A stretch of 64,000 bases of DNA, from the NCBI RefSeq assembly GCF_037969875.1, contig NZ_CP150218.1:1426001-1490000 (forward strand), read 5' to 3'. The stretch comes from Paenibacillus sp. FSL R7-0337. Lineage in GTDB: Bacteria; Bacillota; Bacilli; Paenibacillales; Paenibacillaceae. Within the stretch, counting starts at the first letter, position 1, and each line of letters begins with the position of its first letter. The translations under genes and the position numbers were made by a program. A model generated the notes under the pieces. It was not told the origin of the DNA. It did no database searches and was given only the letters and a program-made list of their open reading frames with translations. Shown one piece after another: positions 9,901 through 18,338 of the stretch.

Positions 9901-10700
9901 CACTGATTCAGCGGATGCCCCTCCACCTTAAGTGAAGTGAACAACAGCCCCGCAGAATGAACCCCCCATTCCCGGAAAGCGCTTTCCACTTGCCGCCGGT
10001 ATTCCTCCAGCGGGATTTCCTGCTCCCTGTGCTTGTCGATCTGATTGATGATCAGGTAGAGCGGCTTTCCCCAGTCACTAAGGCTTTTGGCAAACGCCAG
10101 ATTATTCTCCGACTGCACATGATTGTAATCCATCACATAGAACACGGCATCCGCCAGATGCAGCGCCGAGCGCGTCGCCGCCTGATGGCCCTCATCTGTC
10201 GAATCTACGCCGGGAGTGTCCATCAGCACACCGTGAGCCCCCAGCACCGGGACATCCTCCCACACCTCTATCGCTGAATATTCAGTCCCCTGGCGGCAGA
10301 AATCCTGAAGCCGGTCAGGCGTAGTCTTGATCACCCCAAGATTCCCTCCGGAACTTCCGTCCACCGGATGCAGCAGCACCTGCGGTGCTCCGCTGCGGAT
10401 CGATACAATATTCGCACTGGTTGGAACCGGACCCGAAGGCAGCACAGGCTTACCACAGAGCTTGTTAATCATGCTTGACTTCCCTGCCGAGAAATGTCCG
10501 CAGAATGCCAGCGTCAGCTCATCTGCGTGCTCTTTAACCCTTAGATCTGCTACAATCTGCGCACTCTTCTGTTCTCCCCATTGCCTCATGCGCTCCTCCA
10601 GCAGCCTAAGCGCTGATGATCCCGCTGTAACCTGCTCCACTCTTTCCCGTTCTGCTCCCACGACATCCCCGCCTTCGCTGCGTTCTATAGCTTCTTTCAT
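6999..10700 (-). CDS. dynA: Double dynamin-like GTPase (DynA/YpbR family)
   Basis: The 1233-residue protein contains two complete dynamin modules in tandem, as in Bacillus subtilis DynA, which tethers and fuses membranes and helps cells survive membrane damage. In module 1 the P-loop GHFSAGKSS is at about 68-76, DTPGVDST is the switch motif and NQIDKH the base-recognition motif. In module 2 the P-loop is GAFSAGKSS (about 648-656) with DTPGADS. Its expected N(K/Q)xD motif reads NAAD, an unusual variant. The modules are joined by an Ala/Pro-rich stretch (about 545-610) encoded by extremely GC-rich DNA, probably a flexible linker. It is a single-gene unit on the minus strand, and the start is supported only by length and composition. 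Confidence 0.93.
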   Translation of the reverse strand: MKEAIERSEGGDVVGAERERVEQVTAGSSALRLLEERMRQWGEQKSAQIVADLRVKEHADELTLAFCGHFSAGKSSMINKLCGKPVLPSGPVPTSANIVSIRSGAPQVLLHPVDGSSGGNLGVIKTTPDRLQDFCRQGTEYSAIEVWEDVPVLGAHGVLMDTPGVDSTDEGHQAATRSALHLADAVFYVMDYNHVQSENNLAFAKSLSDWGKPLYLIINQIDKHREQEIPLEEYRRQVESAFREWGVHSAGLLFTSLKVEGHPLNQWKDLLSLISGLLEQRQVLLEYSLSRSMHHTADAVIADYREQQQEERAALLEEADGAAAEAVEAELLATMQEEASLEKLPEQSRVDLRSRLDALLGNTNLMPADLRDAAGAYIESLQPGFRRGLLFTAAKREKEQGARLLHWHSLQQREITAQLEWHTLELVREWAEGLELWQEEAEPMLKQAFPAVSQQWLADQVKPGTGASGEALLNFCRTLAAEIKAQFRRAVLAFGEPLLAQLPPLVEERRAELTRRGAALQRQAHALAALAALDRAAAARADDLAALLPPRRTLTPGALPGVPPLAAGVPSAASPEPPPRVAAAASPSAAPAWAAGTAQPAGGRRRLTQAAAALHAAAGVLRSEPAMASAARSLAARAEDLAGGRFTMALFGAFSAGKSSFANALLGEEVLPVSPHPATAAVGRILAPEGGFAHGTAAITMKRAEEVWEDILHSFSVLQLTPPQHDSWTAAVSRLQTGGLHPSALPHAGFLRAAAAGWEESRPLLGTERTVSLGEYRSLVADEKRACFVQSTDLYYDSPLTRSGIVLVDTPGADSLHARHTGVTFGYMKNADAICFVTYYNHAFSKADRSLLAQLGRIKDSFALDKMFFIINAADLAADEAELEEVKQHVAQNLRAGGLTSPRIYSVSSLLALEGKTSGAGEAYEASGFGSFEAALSAFAGDELPGLSLAAAKDSLSSVRGRAEEWQRLALMEADQQAEGMKQFRQRREAANLRLAALAQEDRPLRDLRREGAELLYHVRQRIAFSFGRSFQESFHPSILREDGGNLKDIFIACGRELERSLLRELEQELWATTLRLESAGRRFVTQAATAAAAELSIPDQELQLLENPDERWPAPAKLNCVLAPLDWAGLWSRFKSPRHFFEGPGRTEIRAAAEPWFKEAVAAAAQGQEHSLLTFYTDAAAAALSQAADQLREGLSEQEAAMSALLKGGDGAQHWGRIAEELRLQEQAFVEI

Positions 10701-10873
10701 AATTATTACATTTGTATGATTTATTTCACTGCAAGAATAGAATAATTATATTTTATCATCAGATCGTCACAAATCAAATATCCACATTTACAAAATCACC
10801 TATAAACCTTCACGAAAAACTAGATTTCGCAGATGCCATATATCGCTTGACAGATAATACCATAATCATATAC

Positions 10874-10909
10874 TATATCCATGACGGATATATCCATTAT
10901 GGATATATC
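10874..10909. promoter_or_regulatory. Nested palindromic operator, probably for the PadR regulator
   Basis: Two overlapping inverted repeats share one arm: TATATCC/GGATATA (7-bp arms, 5-nt gap) and GATATATCC/GGATATATC (9-bp arms, 5-nt gap, 10887-10909). The half-sites recur at regular spacing just upstream of the PadR start codon, where autorepression would act. The assignment to PadR is inference from position. Confidence 0.6.
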
Positions 10910-10943
10910 ATTTGATCTCAATATTTTTGATAGGAGGAATGGT

Positions 10944-11285
10944 ATGCCTAAGAATACCCCCTTGAAAACTGAGCAAATGTCCGATTCTGCTTACTACATC
11001 CTGCTCGCTTTACTCTTACCTAAGCATGGCTATGCAATTATGAAATACATCGAAGAGCTTACCGAAGGCGAGATCACCATGGGTCCTGCGACATTATATA
11101 CACTCATCAAGAAGCTGCAGAAATCCGGTTACATCCTTTTACACGAAGACGACGATGAACGGCGCAAGACCTATCAGCTTACTCAAGCGGGAACGGCTAT
11201 GGTAGAAGCTGAGATCGAACGACGGTTAAGAATGTCAAAACACGGGAGATTGGCACAGCTAAATGCGAAGGAGGAGCTACAATGA
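10944..11285 (+). CDS. PadR family transcriptional regulator
   Basis: From the ATG at 10944, preceded by AGGAGG at good spacing, the product is 113 residues: an N-terminal winged helix (DSAYYILLALLLPKHGYAIMKYIEELTEG, then TLYTLIKKLQKSGYI) and a short C-terminal helix for dimerisation. An upstream in-frame ATG at 10881 falls inside the palindromic operator and is less likely. Family members usually repress themselves and neighbouring membrane genes. The DUF2812 gene overlaps it by 4 bp, a pairing common in Bacillales. Confidence 0.92.
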   Translation: MPKNTPLKTEQMSDSAYYILLALLLPKHGYAIMKYIEELTEGEITMGPATLYTLIKKLQKSGYILLHEDDDERRKTYQLTQAGTAMVEAEIERRLRMSKHGRLAQLNAKEELQ

Positions 11286-11842
11286 GGGGAAACAATAAGC
11301 AGACACGCTATATTATGTCTTGGGGCTTGGCTTTTGCCGAGCAAGAGGAAATGGATAAATTAAGCAGATTGTCGGAACAGGGCTGGATACTGGAGCGTTT
11401 TTCCCGCTTAGGGTCTGGTTACATTGTCCGTAGAGGAACAGCCCGAAGACGGATTTATTGTCTGGATATCCAGCATGTACTTCAGCAGGAGGTGCAGGAA
11501 TATCATGAGCTTTTTGCCGACAGCGGCTGGGCGTATGTATGTTCTGCCGGAAATATGCATATATTTGCTGCGGAACCCGGCACAGTTCCCATTCATACTG
11601 ACCGTTCTACTCTCTATGAGAAATACCGCACAATTACTCATACCAGTAAAATTATAGCTGGCACAGTCACCCTGCTGATGTTAATTACCTTTCTAATGAG
11701 ATACCTGTCCATTCACGTATGGAATCTTGAGCTGCTTCATCATCTGACGAGTGTGTCTATGTTGCTGTGCGCCATGCTCTTTCTCCCTTCTATTATGGTC
11801 TATATCGCGTATACTCTGAGGCTTAGACATTACTTAGAATAG
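11282..11842 (+). CDS. DUF2812 domain membrane protein
   Basis: The 186-residue protein has a soluble N-terminal DUF2812-like domain (about 12-110, starting with the pattern SWGLAFAEQEEMDKLSRLSEQGW) followed by two membrane segments (about 120-140 and 153-175). It starts on the ATGA overlap with the padR stop codon. DUF2812 proteins are routinely encoded next to PadR regulators. Their function is not established, but a role in sensing or in effector binding for the PadR partner is plausible. Confidence 0.85.
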   Translation: MRGNNKQTRYIMSWGLAFAEQEEMDKLSRLSEQGWILERFSRLGSGYIVRRGTARRRIYCLDIQHVLQQEVQEYHELFADSGWAYVCSAGNMHIFAAEPGTVPIHTDRSTLYEKYRTITHTSKIIAGTVTLLMLITFLMRYLSIHVWNLELLHHLTSVSMLLCAMLFLPSIMVYIAYTLRLRHYLE

Positions 11843-11872
11843 TCAGCCGCACTAGAGCTTCGTGAAACGCAA

Positions 11873-11901
11873 AGAGAGCCGGCCCAAAGGGCCGGCTCTC
11901 T
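11873..11901. terminator. Strong hairpin between convergent genes
   Basis: A perfect 13-bp stem (AGAGAGCCGGCCC with its complement, 3-nt loop) sits between the DUF2812 gene on plus and the small gene on minus. Neither side has a clear T tract, so it may act as a bidirectional pause or 3'-end stabiliser rather than a canonical terminator. Confidence 0.65.
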
Positions 11902-11918
11902 ACCTAACTCTAACCAAA

Positions 11919-12185
11919 TTAAGCTGTTTCCAGCACTGGAAGCAGGATTTCAAAGACTTTGCCGTGCTGCAGGATGGTCAAACCACGGGATTTGTCTTTC
12001 ATTACTACAACCTCTGGCTTCGCGGACATACGCTCCAGGTAGAACTCAGGCACATCGCCGGAATGGCTGATTGTGATACCTTCCACTTCCTGTTCTTCGT
12101 TCTCTTCCATCGGGCTGTCCACTACGCGGTCAAAAATATCGGAAAATGCTTCAAAATTATCGGTGTATACAGAAATGCACTTCAT
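11919..12185 (-). CDS. Conserved-looking small acidic protein, function unknown
   Basis: The 88-residue product is acidic in its middle (PMEENEEQEVEG) and has no signal peptide or membrane segment. It begins 2 bp after the nth stop codon, so it is co-transcribed with and probably coupled to nth. I do not recognise a domain. Its codon use resembles its neighbours and the reading frame is tightly packed, which supports it as a real gene. Confidence 0.75.
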   Translation of the reverse strand: MKCISVYTDNFEAFSDIFDRVVDSPMEENEEQEVEGITISHSGDVPEFYLERMSAKPEVVVMKDKSRGLTILQHGKVFEILLPVLETA

Positions 12186-12187
12186 CT

Positions 12188-12895
12188 CTATCCCATCCTC
12201 TTCTTCTCTAATTCTTGGTTAGCTTTCGTATGATCCTTAGCTTTCCTGATTACAGCAGTTTTCATACGTTTCTTGCCCTCCCGGCATACATCCAGCAGCG
12301 GGCAGATCTGGCACCCGGGATTCTGAGCCTTACAGTGATATCGCCCGAAAAAGATCAGCCGGTGGTGCGTCAGCGTCCATTCGTCACGCGGCACCGCCTT
12401 CATCAGCTTCTTCTCCACTTCCAGCACGGAATCTTTCCAGCCCGCAAGTGCGAGCCGTTTGGCTACCCGTTCCACATGAGTATCCACGGCAATCGCTGGC
12501 ACTCCGAACGCATTCGATACGACCACATTCGCAGTCTTGCGTCCGACACCAGGCAGAGTTACCAGCAAATCATGGGCCTGAGGCACCTCACCCCCGTACT
12601 GCTCAATCAGGATTGCGCAGAGGTTCTGAATATGCTTGGCCTTGTTGCGGAATAGACCAATCCGCCGGATATCCAGCTCCAGCTCTTCCAGCGGTACTGA
12701 GATATAGTCGATCGGAGCCTTGTACTTCTGAAACAGGTCCTCGGTCACCTTGTTCACTGTTGCATCCGTACATTGGGCTGAGAGCAGCACGGCTATGGTA
12801 AGCTCAAAAGCATTGCTGTGATTCAGCTCGCAATGTGCATCAGGGAACATGCCACCGATAGTGTCCAGGATGTGGCGGACCTCTGCAGCTTTCAT
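12188..12895 (-). CDS. nth: Endonuclease III (DNA glycosylase/AP lyase)
   Basis: Nth removes oxidised pyrimidines and nicks at abasic sites in base-excision repair. The start at 12895 is chosen because GGAGGGG precedes that ATG. An upstream in-frame ATG at 12943 lacks a site. The helix-hairpin-helix reads LPGVGRKTANVV with the catalytic Lys in that motif, and the catalytic Asp is in AVDTHVERV. The C-terminal iron-sulphur ligands follow C-x6-C-x2-C-x5-C (CKAQNPGCQICPLLDVC). In B. subtilis nth follows dnaD. Here dnaD is about 27 kb away, so the block has been rearranged. Confidence 0.97.
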   Translation of the reverse strand: MKAAEVRHILDTIGGMFPDAHCELNHSNAFELTIAVLLSAQCTDATVNKVTEDLFQKYKAPIDYISVPLEELELDIRRIGLFRNKAKHIQNLCAILIEQYGGEVPQAHDLLVTLPGVGRKTANVVVSNAFGVPAIAVDTHVERVAKRLALAGWKDSVLEVEKKLMKAVPRDEWTLTHHRLIFFGRYHCKAQNPGCQICPLLDVCREGKKRMKTAVIRKAKDHTKANQELEKKRMG

Positions 12896-13035
12896 AGCGT
12901 CCCCTCCACGGAGCAGGTATGACTGCAAGTCCTCTTGCAGCATATCTACTCAAGTCTGAAGAAATATAAGCAAAGATACATTATATCGTATACTTTCGTA
13001 GCGTTCAAGCGAACACCGTACTGCCCTTATATTTC

Positions 13036-13079
13036 AAAAAAAACGCCTTGATCCAGGGAAAAATCAAGGATCAAGACGG
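13036..13079 (-). terminator. Rho-independent terminator after the SLH gene
   Basis: On the minus strand CGTCTTGATCC pairs with GGATCAAGGCG around a 13-nt loop and is followed by eight T residues, 28 bp beyond the SLH gene stop codon. Confidence 0.9.
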
Positions 13080-13107
13080 TGTTTCACACGGAAAATCACC
13101 AAAACGA

Positions 13108-15921
13108 TTATTGTTTCACAATTTCTACAACCTTGTCGTTGTTGAAATACATTATAATATTATCATTTTCTTTGAGAGATTGCACGGGTAAAGTCGTGTC
13201 ACCTTGATGAATATATACATTCAGGGCAAGTCCAAACTTATTATTCTCATTCAGCGTGGCACGTTTAGTGTATATTTCATTCGTCGCGCTCTCATAACGG
13301 GCGAATGTCCGGTTCAACTGACTGAACACGGAGATGATCACTACACCAGTCGCATCCTTACGCACCAATACCCGGTCTGCTGTGGTAAGACCGCTCAGAG
13401 CGTTCGTTGTAACACCATCCCGGAGGATTCTTACTCCGCTGCCCGCAGTATAAGGCTGGGAGGCTCCCGTATAATCCTTCACAGTGAATGTACCTGCTGC
13501 GGCATCCACTGCCGTTACCTGTCCGGCAACCTGTTTAACCGTCTGCAGGGACAGCGGTGTGGAACCGTCGAAGCTGAGATTCACGAAATCTCCGGCCTTC
13601 AGCTCAGTCAGCGCGATCTTCTGGCCTGCTTCGTTGGTAAGCGGCACATTCACCAGGTTTAACTCGCTGCTGTTGCTGCCACCCTCCAGCTTCACGGTCA
13701 TCTTGTTAGTGCCCGCATTGATGGTAGCAATCTCGAACTGGGACGACCCGTTCACACGCAGCACAGAGATGAGCTCCTGATTGCTGGCAAGCACTGCCGT
13801 TACCGGCACATTGAGCGGAACATCGGTGATGACTGCCCCGCTTTTGCCAAACATTTCAATGGCCTGCGGATAAGACATCGTCAGTAATTGTCCATTGCCC
13901 AGCTTGAACACAATCGTTCTGGTTGAAGTATTGATAGCCGTCAGGGTACCAGAATATTTGGTCGTGAGTTCAACAGACATTGCACGTTCATTAATTGAGG
14001 TCACATCAATCTTCCGGTTCTCAGCCAGTTTGGCCCCCATGGTGGTCAGTGAAGTGGTAATCAGCCCGCCGTAAGTCATCTTTGTTTTCTCATCCATTTT
14101 GACCACATGAGCCTTGCCGTTATTGTCTGTGAAGGTCAGGTACTGTGTCTTGGTGTTGTAATCTACAACGGTAGCAGCCGCATACTGCTCAATCTGGCGG
14201 CTCAGCACCTCAATCTTTGTCACCTGATCACTGCCGTTCAGCGTTAGCTGCACATTGTCTCCGGATGTTTTGTCAGCGATCAGGTCAGCGATTACCGGAC
14301 TTACGGCGTTAGGAATCACAATGGCCGGTGCAGCCAGCAGATTGACTTCACGGGTGCCATCGCTCTTCTGATAGACAATCGTTGAATCTGTCAGCTCATA
14401 GATGAAGCCCTTCACTACACGTTCCACGCCGGAGGAGACTTCTACCGAACGGATCGTATTGTCCTTGATGGTATAAGAGACAGCAGCACCGGCTTTCAGC
14501 TCTGCGGGCTGAATGATAGAGTTCGGGGAGCTGAACAGCGTAGTCCCATCTTCCCATTTGAAGGTTTCTACTGTGCCGTCGGCATTCTTGAATGTGATGC
14601 TCTTGGCTGCAGTGTCAACGCTTTGAACCGTGCCTTTAGCCGTCTTGTTCACAATACCGGAGGTGACCTGCACCTTCACAACCTTGCGGGAACCGGTGAA
14701 GGTTTCACGCAGCAGCGTAAGCTTACTGCCGGCGGTGATGGAAGCGGGCTGAATAACCGCTCCGTTCACATCCAGGAAAGCCGTGTCTGAATCGTAGGGA
14801 TACTGATCGTATCCGTTCGCAGAATCGACCCAGATGATACCCGGTGTATGCTTGGTGAACACACCTTCAGCCTGCTCAACCTGGACTGCCGGATCTGTGA
14901 GTTCTACATAAGCTGCGCTATAGGTAGCTCCAATTACAGTAACCTTCGTATAGGGCTGAATCTCGTTCAATGAGATACGATTCTCGGAGGTACTGGTGTA
15001 GTAGGCGGTATTGGCATTCAGAGTGAATTCCAGCGTACTGCCGTTAGTGTACAATCCCAGCTTGCCGTCCTTGAGTGAACTGACCGTTCCTTTGAACGTA
15101 TTGTCGTATTCCAGGCTATTATGCGCTTCAGCACGGCTAAAGAAGGTAGCCAGCTGCGCACGGGTCACAGCGCCTTGCGGATCGAAGCGGTTGCCGGTTA
15201 ACCCATTCGCCAGTCCCAGCTCAACCGCTGTATTAATGTAGCCACGTTTGTTCGCGGACACTTTGGCATCATCGGCAAAGCCTGTCGGCCGGCTTGCAGC
15301 CGCTGACGCAGATGCACTCTGGCCAAGCGCACGGATCAGCAGCTCCGCGACCCATTCACGGCTGGCCTTCCGCTCGCCCCACGAGCTTTTGAGATTATCT
15401 GCAGCCATCTCCGTAGTCTTGTCCAGCAGTCCGTGCTGGAAGGCCAGGATTACATATGGCTTATAATAGTTCGTAACCACAAAATCATTAGGCAGCGCAA
15501 CTTCGGTACTGGTGTTCACATTTCCCTGCAGCTTCATGAAGCGCAGCGCCATCAGCACCGCTTCCTGCTGCGTCACAGAATCGCCAGGACGGAACAGGCC
15601 GTTATTGCCAACCACGATGCCCTGAGTTGCCAGCTTGTAGATATGCTTTTCGGCCCAGAAGCCCGTCTTGACATCACTGAAGATCCCTGAACCAGTTGCA
15701 GCCGTCTGCGAAGATACAGCAGCAACGGCTGCTCCGGTTGAAGAATTATCGGCAAAGGCAGCCCCTGCCCCGCCAAGCACCATCGCACTGGCCAGAACGG
15801 CAGATACCGCTTTTACAGAATAAGATTGAACCGTACGCTTTAATCGTTTTGGACCGGACAATTCGGTATTCCCCTCTCTATGGCTCATCTGGATTTCTAT
15901 GTTGGTAATTTCGTCAGCCAT
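13108..15921 (-). CDS. S-layer homology (SLH) domain surface protein
   Basis: The 937-residue secreted protein has an extended N-terminus, a signal segment ending near GAAFADNSS (about residue 57) and an SLH region (about 75-265) with motifs such as FRPGDSVTQQEAVLMALRFM and FDPQGAVTRAQLATFFSRA. SLH domains bind pyruvylated cell-wall polymer. The remainder is built from repeated beta-rich blocks of about 60-70 residues with the pattern GTVxSVDxxxKxITFK, suggesting a chain of small barrel-like modules. It may be an S-layer or surface-scaffold component. The start could instead be the internal Met12; neither has a strong ribosome-binding site. Confidence 0.9.
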   Translation of the reverse strand: MADEITNIEIQMSHREGNTELSGPKRLKRTVQSYSVKAVSAVLASAMVLGGAGAAFADNSSTGAAVAAVSSQTAATGSGIFSDVKTGFWAEKHIYKLATQGIVVGNNGLFRPGDSVTQQEAVLMALRFMKLQGNVNTSTEVALPNDFVVTNYYKPYVILAFQHGLLDKTTEMAADNLKSSWGERKASREWVAELLIRALGQSASASAAASRPTGFADDAKVSANKRGYINTAVELGLANGLTGNRFDPQGAVTRAQLATFFSRAEAHNSLEYDNTFKGTVSSLKDGKLGLYTNGSTLEFTLNANTAYYTSTSENRISLNEIQPYTKVTVIGATYSAAYVELTDPAVQVEQAEGVFTKHTPGIIWVDSANGYDQYPYDSDTAFLDVNGAVIQPASITAGSKLTLLRETFTGSRKVVKVQVTSGIVNKTAKGTVQSVDTAAKSITFKNADGTVETFKWEDGTTLFSSPNSIIQPAELKAGAAVSYTIKDNTIRSVEVSSGVERVVKGFIYELTDSTIVYQKSDGTREVNLLAAPAIVIPNAVSPVIADLIADKTSGDNVQLTLNGSDQVTKIEVLSRQIEQYAAATVVDYNTKTQYLTFTDNNGKAHVVKMDEKTKMTYGGLITTSLTTMGAKLAENRKIDVTSINERAMSVELTTKYSGTLTAINTSTRTIVFKLGNGQLLTMSYPQAIEMFGKSGAVITDVPLNVPVTAVLASNQELISVLRVNGSSQFEIATINAGTNKMTVKLEGGSNSSELNLVNVPLTNEAGQKIALTELKAGDFVNLSFDGSTPLSLQTVKQVAGQVTAVDAAAGTFTVKDYTGASQPYTAGSGVRILRDGVTTNALSGLTTADRVLVRKDATGVVIISVFSQLNRTFARYESATNEIYTKRATLNENNKFGLALNVYIHQGDTTLPVQSLKENDNIIMYFNNDKVVEIVKQ

Positions 15922-15943
15922 CCGGCTTATTCCTGCCTAATGC

Positions 15944-16594
15944 CTACAATCCGTTGTTCTCGCGGGTAATTGGATGCACAAGATCCACATGCCCCATCAG
16001 GCTCTCTACCTGTTCTCCATCTACCAGCACATCGATATTCTTCACTTCATCGAACTGGAAGAACATCTGTGACAACGCGCCAATCGCCAGAGACTCGCCG
16101 CCTGCACCAAGCTGTGCCTCATCCGGCTTATGAATATCCATCACAACCTGTCCATTGGAGAATTCCAGTGATTTCAGTTCAATCTTGCTCCATAGAGGAA
16201 TTTGGTCAGCCTTATCGCTCTTCTGGAGTGTTTTGAAGGCTTCCGTATATTTCTCCTTAGCATCCTTGAAGCTGATAGAGACTTCAGCCGGAATTAAGTC
16301 GTTCTGTTGCAGGTCAGTATAATACGTCTTGATCTTAAGGCTCTGCTTCTCAGGCACTGCCGGTGCCTCCGTAGCCGCTGGAGTCACAGTTGCTGTAGGC
16401 TCAGGCGTACTTGTAGCTGCCGGTGTGGCAGTGGGAGTGTCATTCCCGGCATTGTTTCCTTCAGCACCGCTGGATACCGAGGTTGAATCCTGACCGGGCG
16501 CATCGGCCGGTGCAGCAGTAGGTTTATCGCCGCAGCCCGAAATTACGAGAAGCAGCATTGCAGCGATCCCTGCATATGTCAATTTCTTGTTCAT
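15944..16594 (-). CDS. GerMN domain lipoprotein
   Basis: The start at 16594 follows AGGGGG at good spacing; a longer frame upstream has no site. The 216-residue product has a lipoprotein signal ending LVISGC, a Thr/Ala/Pro-rich linker and a C-terminal GerMN domain (about 105-205) with the pattern VSISFKDAK and LSQMFFQFDEVKNIDVLVDG. GerMN domains occur in the spore-germination protein GerM and related envelope proteins. The gene lies 22 bp after the SLH gene start and next to two amidases, which fits a cell-wall or sporulation role. Confidence 0.88.
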   Translation of the reverse strand: MNKKLTYAGIAAMLLLVISGCGDKPTAAPADAPGQDSTSVSSGAEGNNAGNDTPTATPAATSTPEPTATVTPAATEAPAVPEKQSLKIKTYYTDLQQNDLIPAEVSISFKDAKEKYTEAFKTLQKSDKADQIPLWSKIELKSLEFSNGQVVMDIHKPDEAQLGAGGESLAIGALSQMFFQFDEVKNIDVLVDGEQVESLMGHVDLVHPITRENNGL

Positions 16595-16699
16595 TTGATT
16601 AACCCCCTCAGATGAATATGGGCAGGAGGGACCGCAAAGTCCTTTTGACCGCATTATAGGGTCTGCATCCGACTCTGCGGCCCCTGCTGCCGCCCGTTG

Positions 16700-18139
16700 T
16701 TATTGAATCCCGAGATACTCTTTAATTCCGCTGACCATTGATGCGGCCACATTGTTCTGCAGTGCTTCAGTGAACAGCAGAGCCTCGTCTTTCTTATTGC
16801 TGAGATAGCCAACCTCCAGCAGTACCGCAGGCATCTTTGTCTCGCGTATCACATGGAAGTTGCCGTAACGAACTCCCCTGTTGCTAAGCCCGGTAGCCTG
16901 CACAAGATACTTGTGCATCACATTGGCCAGAGCCTTGCTCGCGTCCCGCTGATAGTAGGTCTCCGTTCCGCTGGAAGCCGCTGATCCGCTGCTGTTGGCA
17001 TGGACGGATATGAACAAATCTGCACCGAGGTTATTGGCAATTGCCGCCCTTTCCTTCAGTTCAAGGAAGGTATCGTCGCTGCGCGTCAGCACCACGTCAA
17101 TTTTGTTCTCCTGCTTTAGCAGCGCAGCCGCCTTCAGAATCACGGCCAGGTTGAAATTCTTCTCGTATTTGCCGGTAATGCCTACAGCCCCTGAATCCTT
17201 CGCGCCATGTCCGGCATCAAGTACAACCAGCTTGCGCCCGCTGTTGCCCGGCTGCGTTGAAGTATCGCCTGAAGCCTGTGCGTTCAAATCAATGACAATG
17301 AGCTTTGAGGAATCTCCCGATACCTCTACGCTATAATTTTTGGGAGTTTTAAGATCAATTACAAATCGGACAGTATAAGGATTAGTGCTATACAGCGAAT
17401 AGCGGATACCGGAGACATCCGGATAATCCGTAACTGTCAGGTTCCCGTTCAGGTCAGGGTCAAGTATTTGTCCTGTTCCGAATATATCCGAGAACGTGGC
17501 ATTCGGCAGATCAATGATGATGCGGTCCGGTCCGCTGATCTTGGAGATCTTCGGCTCGGCATTGCCGTCTATGGCAATCGTGAACCGGTTCTCATTGAAG
17601 CTGATCCCATTGATCATGCTCAGGCTGCTTGAGGGTTCTCCCGGCGGCACTACAACCGTCCCTCCGTCCCCATTACTTTGTCCCGGGTCAATGTTAGGCT
17701 CGGGAATGGGCGGGGTAATAAGATCTACAACCTTCTTCGTGTTATCCCATTTGACCGTAAGACCGAATTGCTCTCCAATGAACCGTATCGGTACGAGTGT
17801 CGTACCGTTCCGCAGGAGAGGGGCTGTTGACATAATTACCGTCTTACCGTCGACGGATGCCGCAGTCTGATCTACGATCAGCTGAATGGTCTTTCCTTGC
17901 TGTTCAATCTTGATGGTCTTGCTTGTCTGGTTCCAATCTACCTTGTATCCAAGGTTCTCAGCGATCATTCTTAGCGGCACCATGATGGAGTTATTTACAT
18001 TTTCCACCGGAACGTCTTGTCCTGCATTCAGTTCCTGGCCATCCAGGAAGATCTTGTTCTGGCCAGCAGCGGCTTGTCCATGCCCTGGCAGTACCACAAC
18101 AAAGAGCAGCAGCAACAGCATAAAAGCAAATTTCTTCAT
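16700..18139 (-). CDS. N-acetylmuramoyl-L-alanine amidase with copper-amine-oxidase-like N domain
   Basis: The 479-residue exported protein has a signal peptide (about 1-24), a Cu_amine_oxidN1-type domain (about 35-140; VPLRMIAENLGYKVDW and LVPIRFIGEQFGLTVKWD), an AMIN-like beta domain (about 180-285) and a C-terminal Amidase_3 domain (about 305-477). Zinc and catalytic motifs are visible: LDAGHG, GKYEKNFNLA, SVHANS and LLEVGYLSN. It cleaves the bond between MurNAc and L-Ala in peptidoglycan. A second gene of the same design lies directly upstream, so the pair is a local duplication. Confidence 0.95.
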   Translation of the reverse strand: MKKFAFMLLLLLFVVVLPGHGQAAAGQNKIFLDGQELNAGQDVPVENVNNSIMVPLRMIAENLGYKVDWNQTSKTIKIEQQGKTIQLIVDQTAASVDGKTVIMSTAPLLRNGTTLVPIRFIGEQFGLTVKWDNTKKVVDLITPPIPEPNIDPGQSNGDGGTVVVPPGEPSSSLSMINGISFNENRFTIAIDGNAEPKISKISGPDRIIIDLPNATFSDIFGTGQILDPDLNGNLTVTDYPDVSGIRYSLYSTNPYTVRFVIDLKTPKNYSVEVSGDSSKLIVIDLNAQASGDTSTQPGNSGRKLVVLDAGHGAKDSGAVGITGKYEKNFNLAVILKAAALLKQENKIDVVLTRSDDTFLELKERAAIANNLGADLFISVHANSSGSAASSGTETYYQRDASKALANVMHKYLVQATGLSNRGVRYGNFHVIRETKMPAVLLEVGYLSNKKDEALLFTEALQNNVAASMVSGIKEYLGIQ

Positions 18140-18338
18140 TCTTCACCTCTAAGACTCTAGTATTCCGCCCCCAATCGGGCGTTCTTGATGGCATGCCAAC
18201 TGACAACCTTCGACATAGTGTAGACGTTCGTAGAACTTAAAAGTTGCGAATAAATCCTAACTAACGCGGAAATGTCTGTGTATTCCCTATAGCTAAAAGG
18301 TATGTAGTGCGGTTACAGACAACCACGCTCATGCAATG

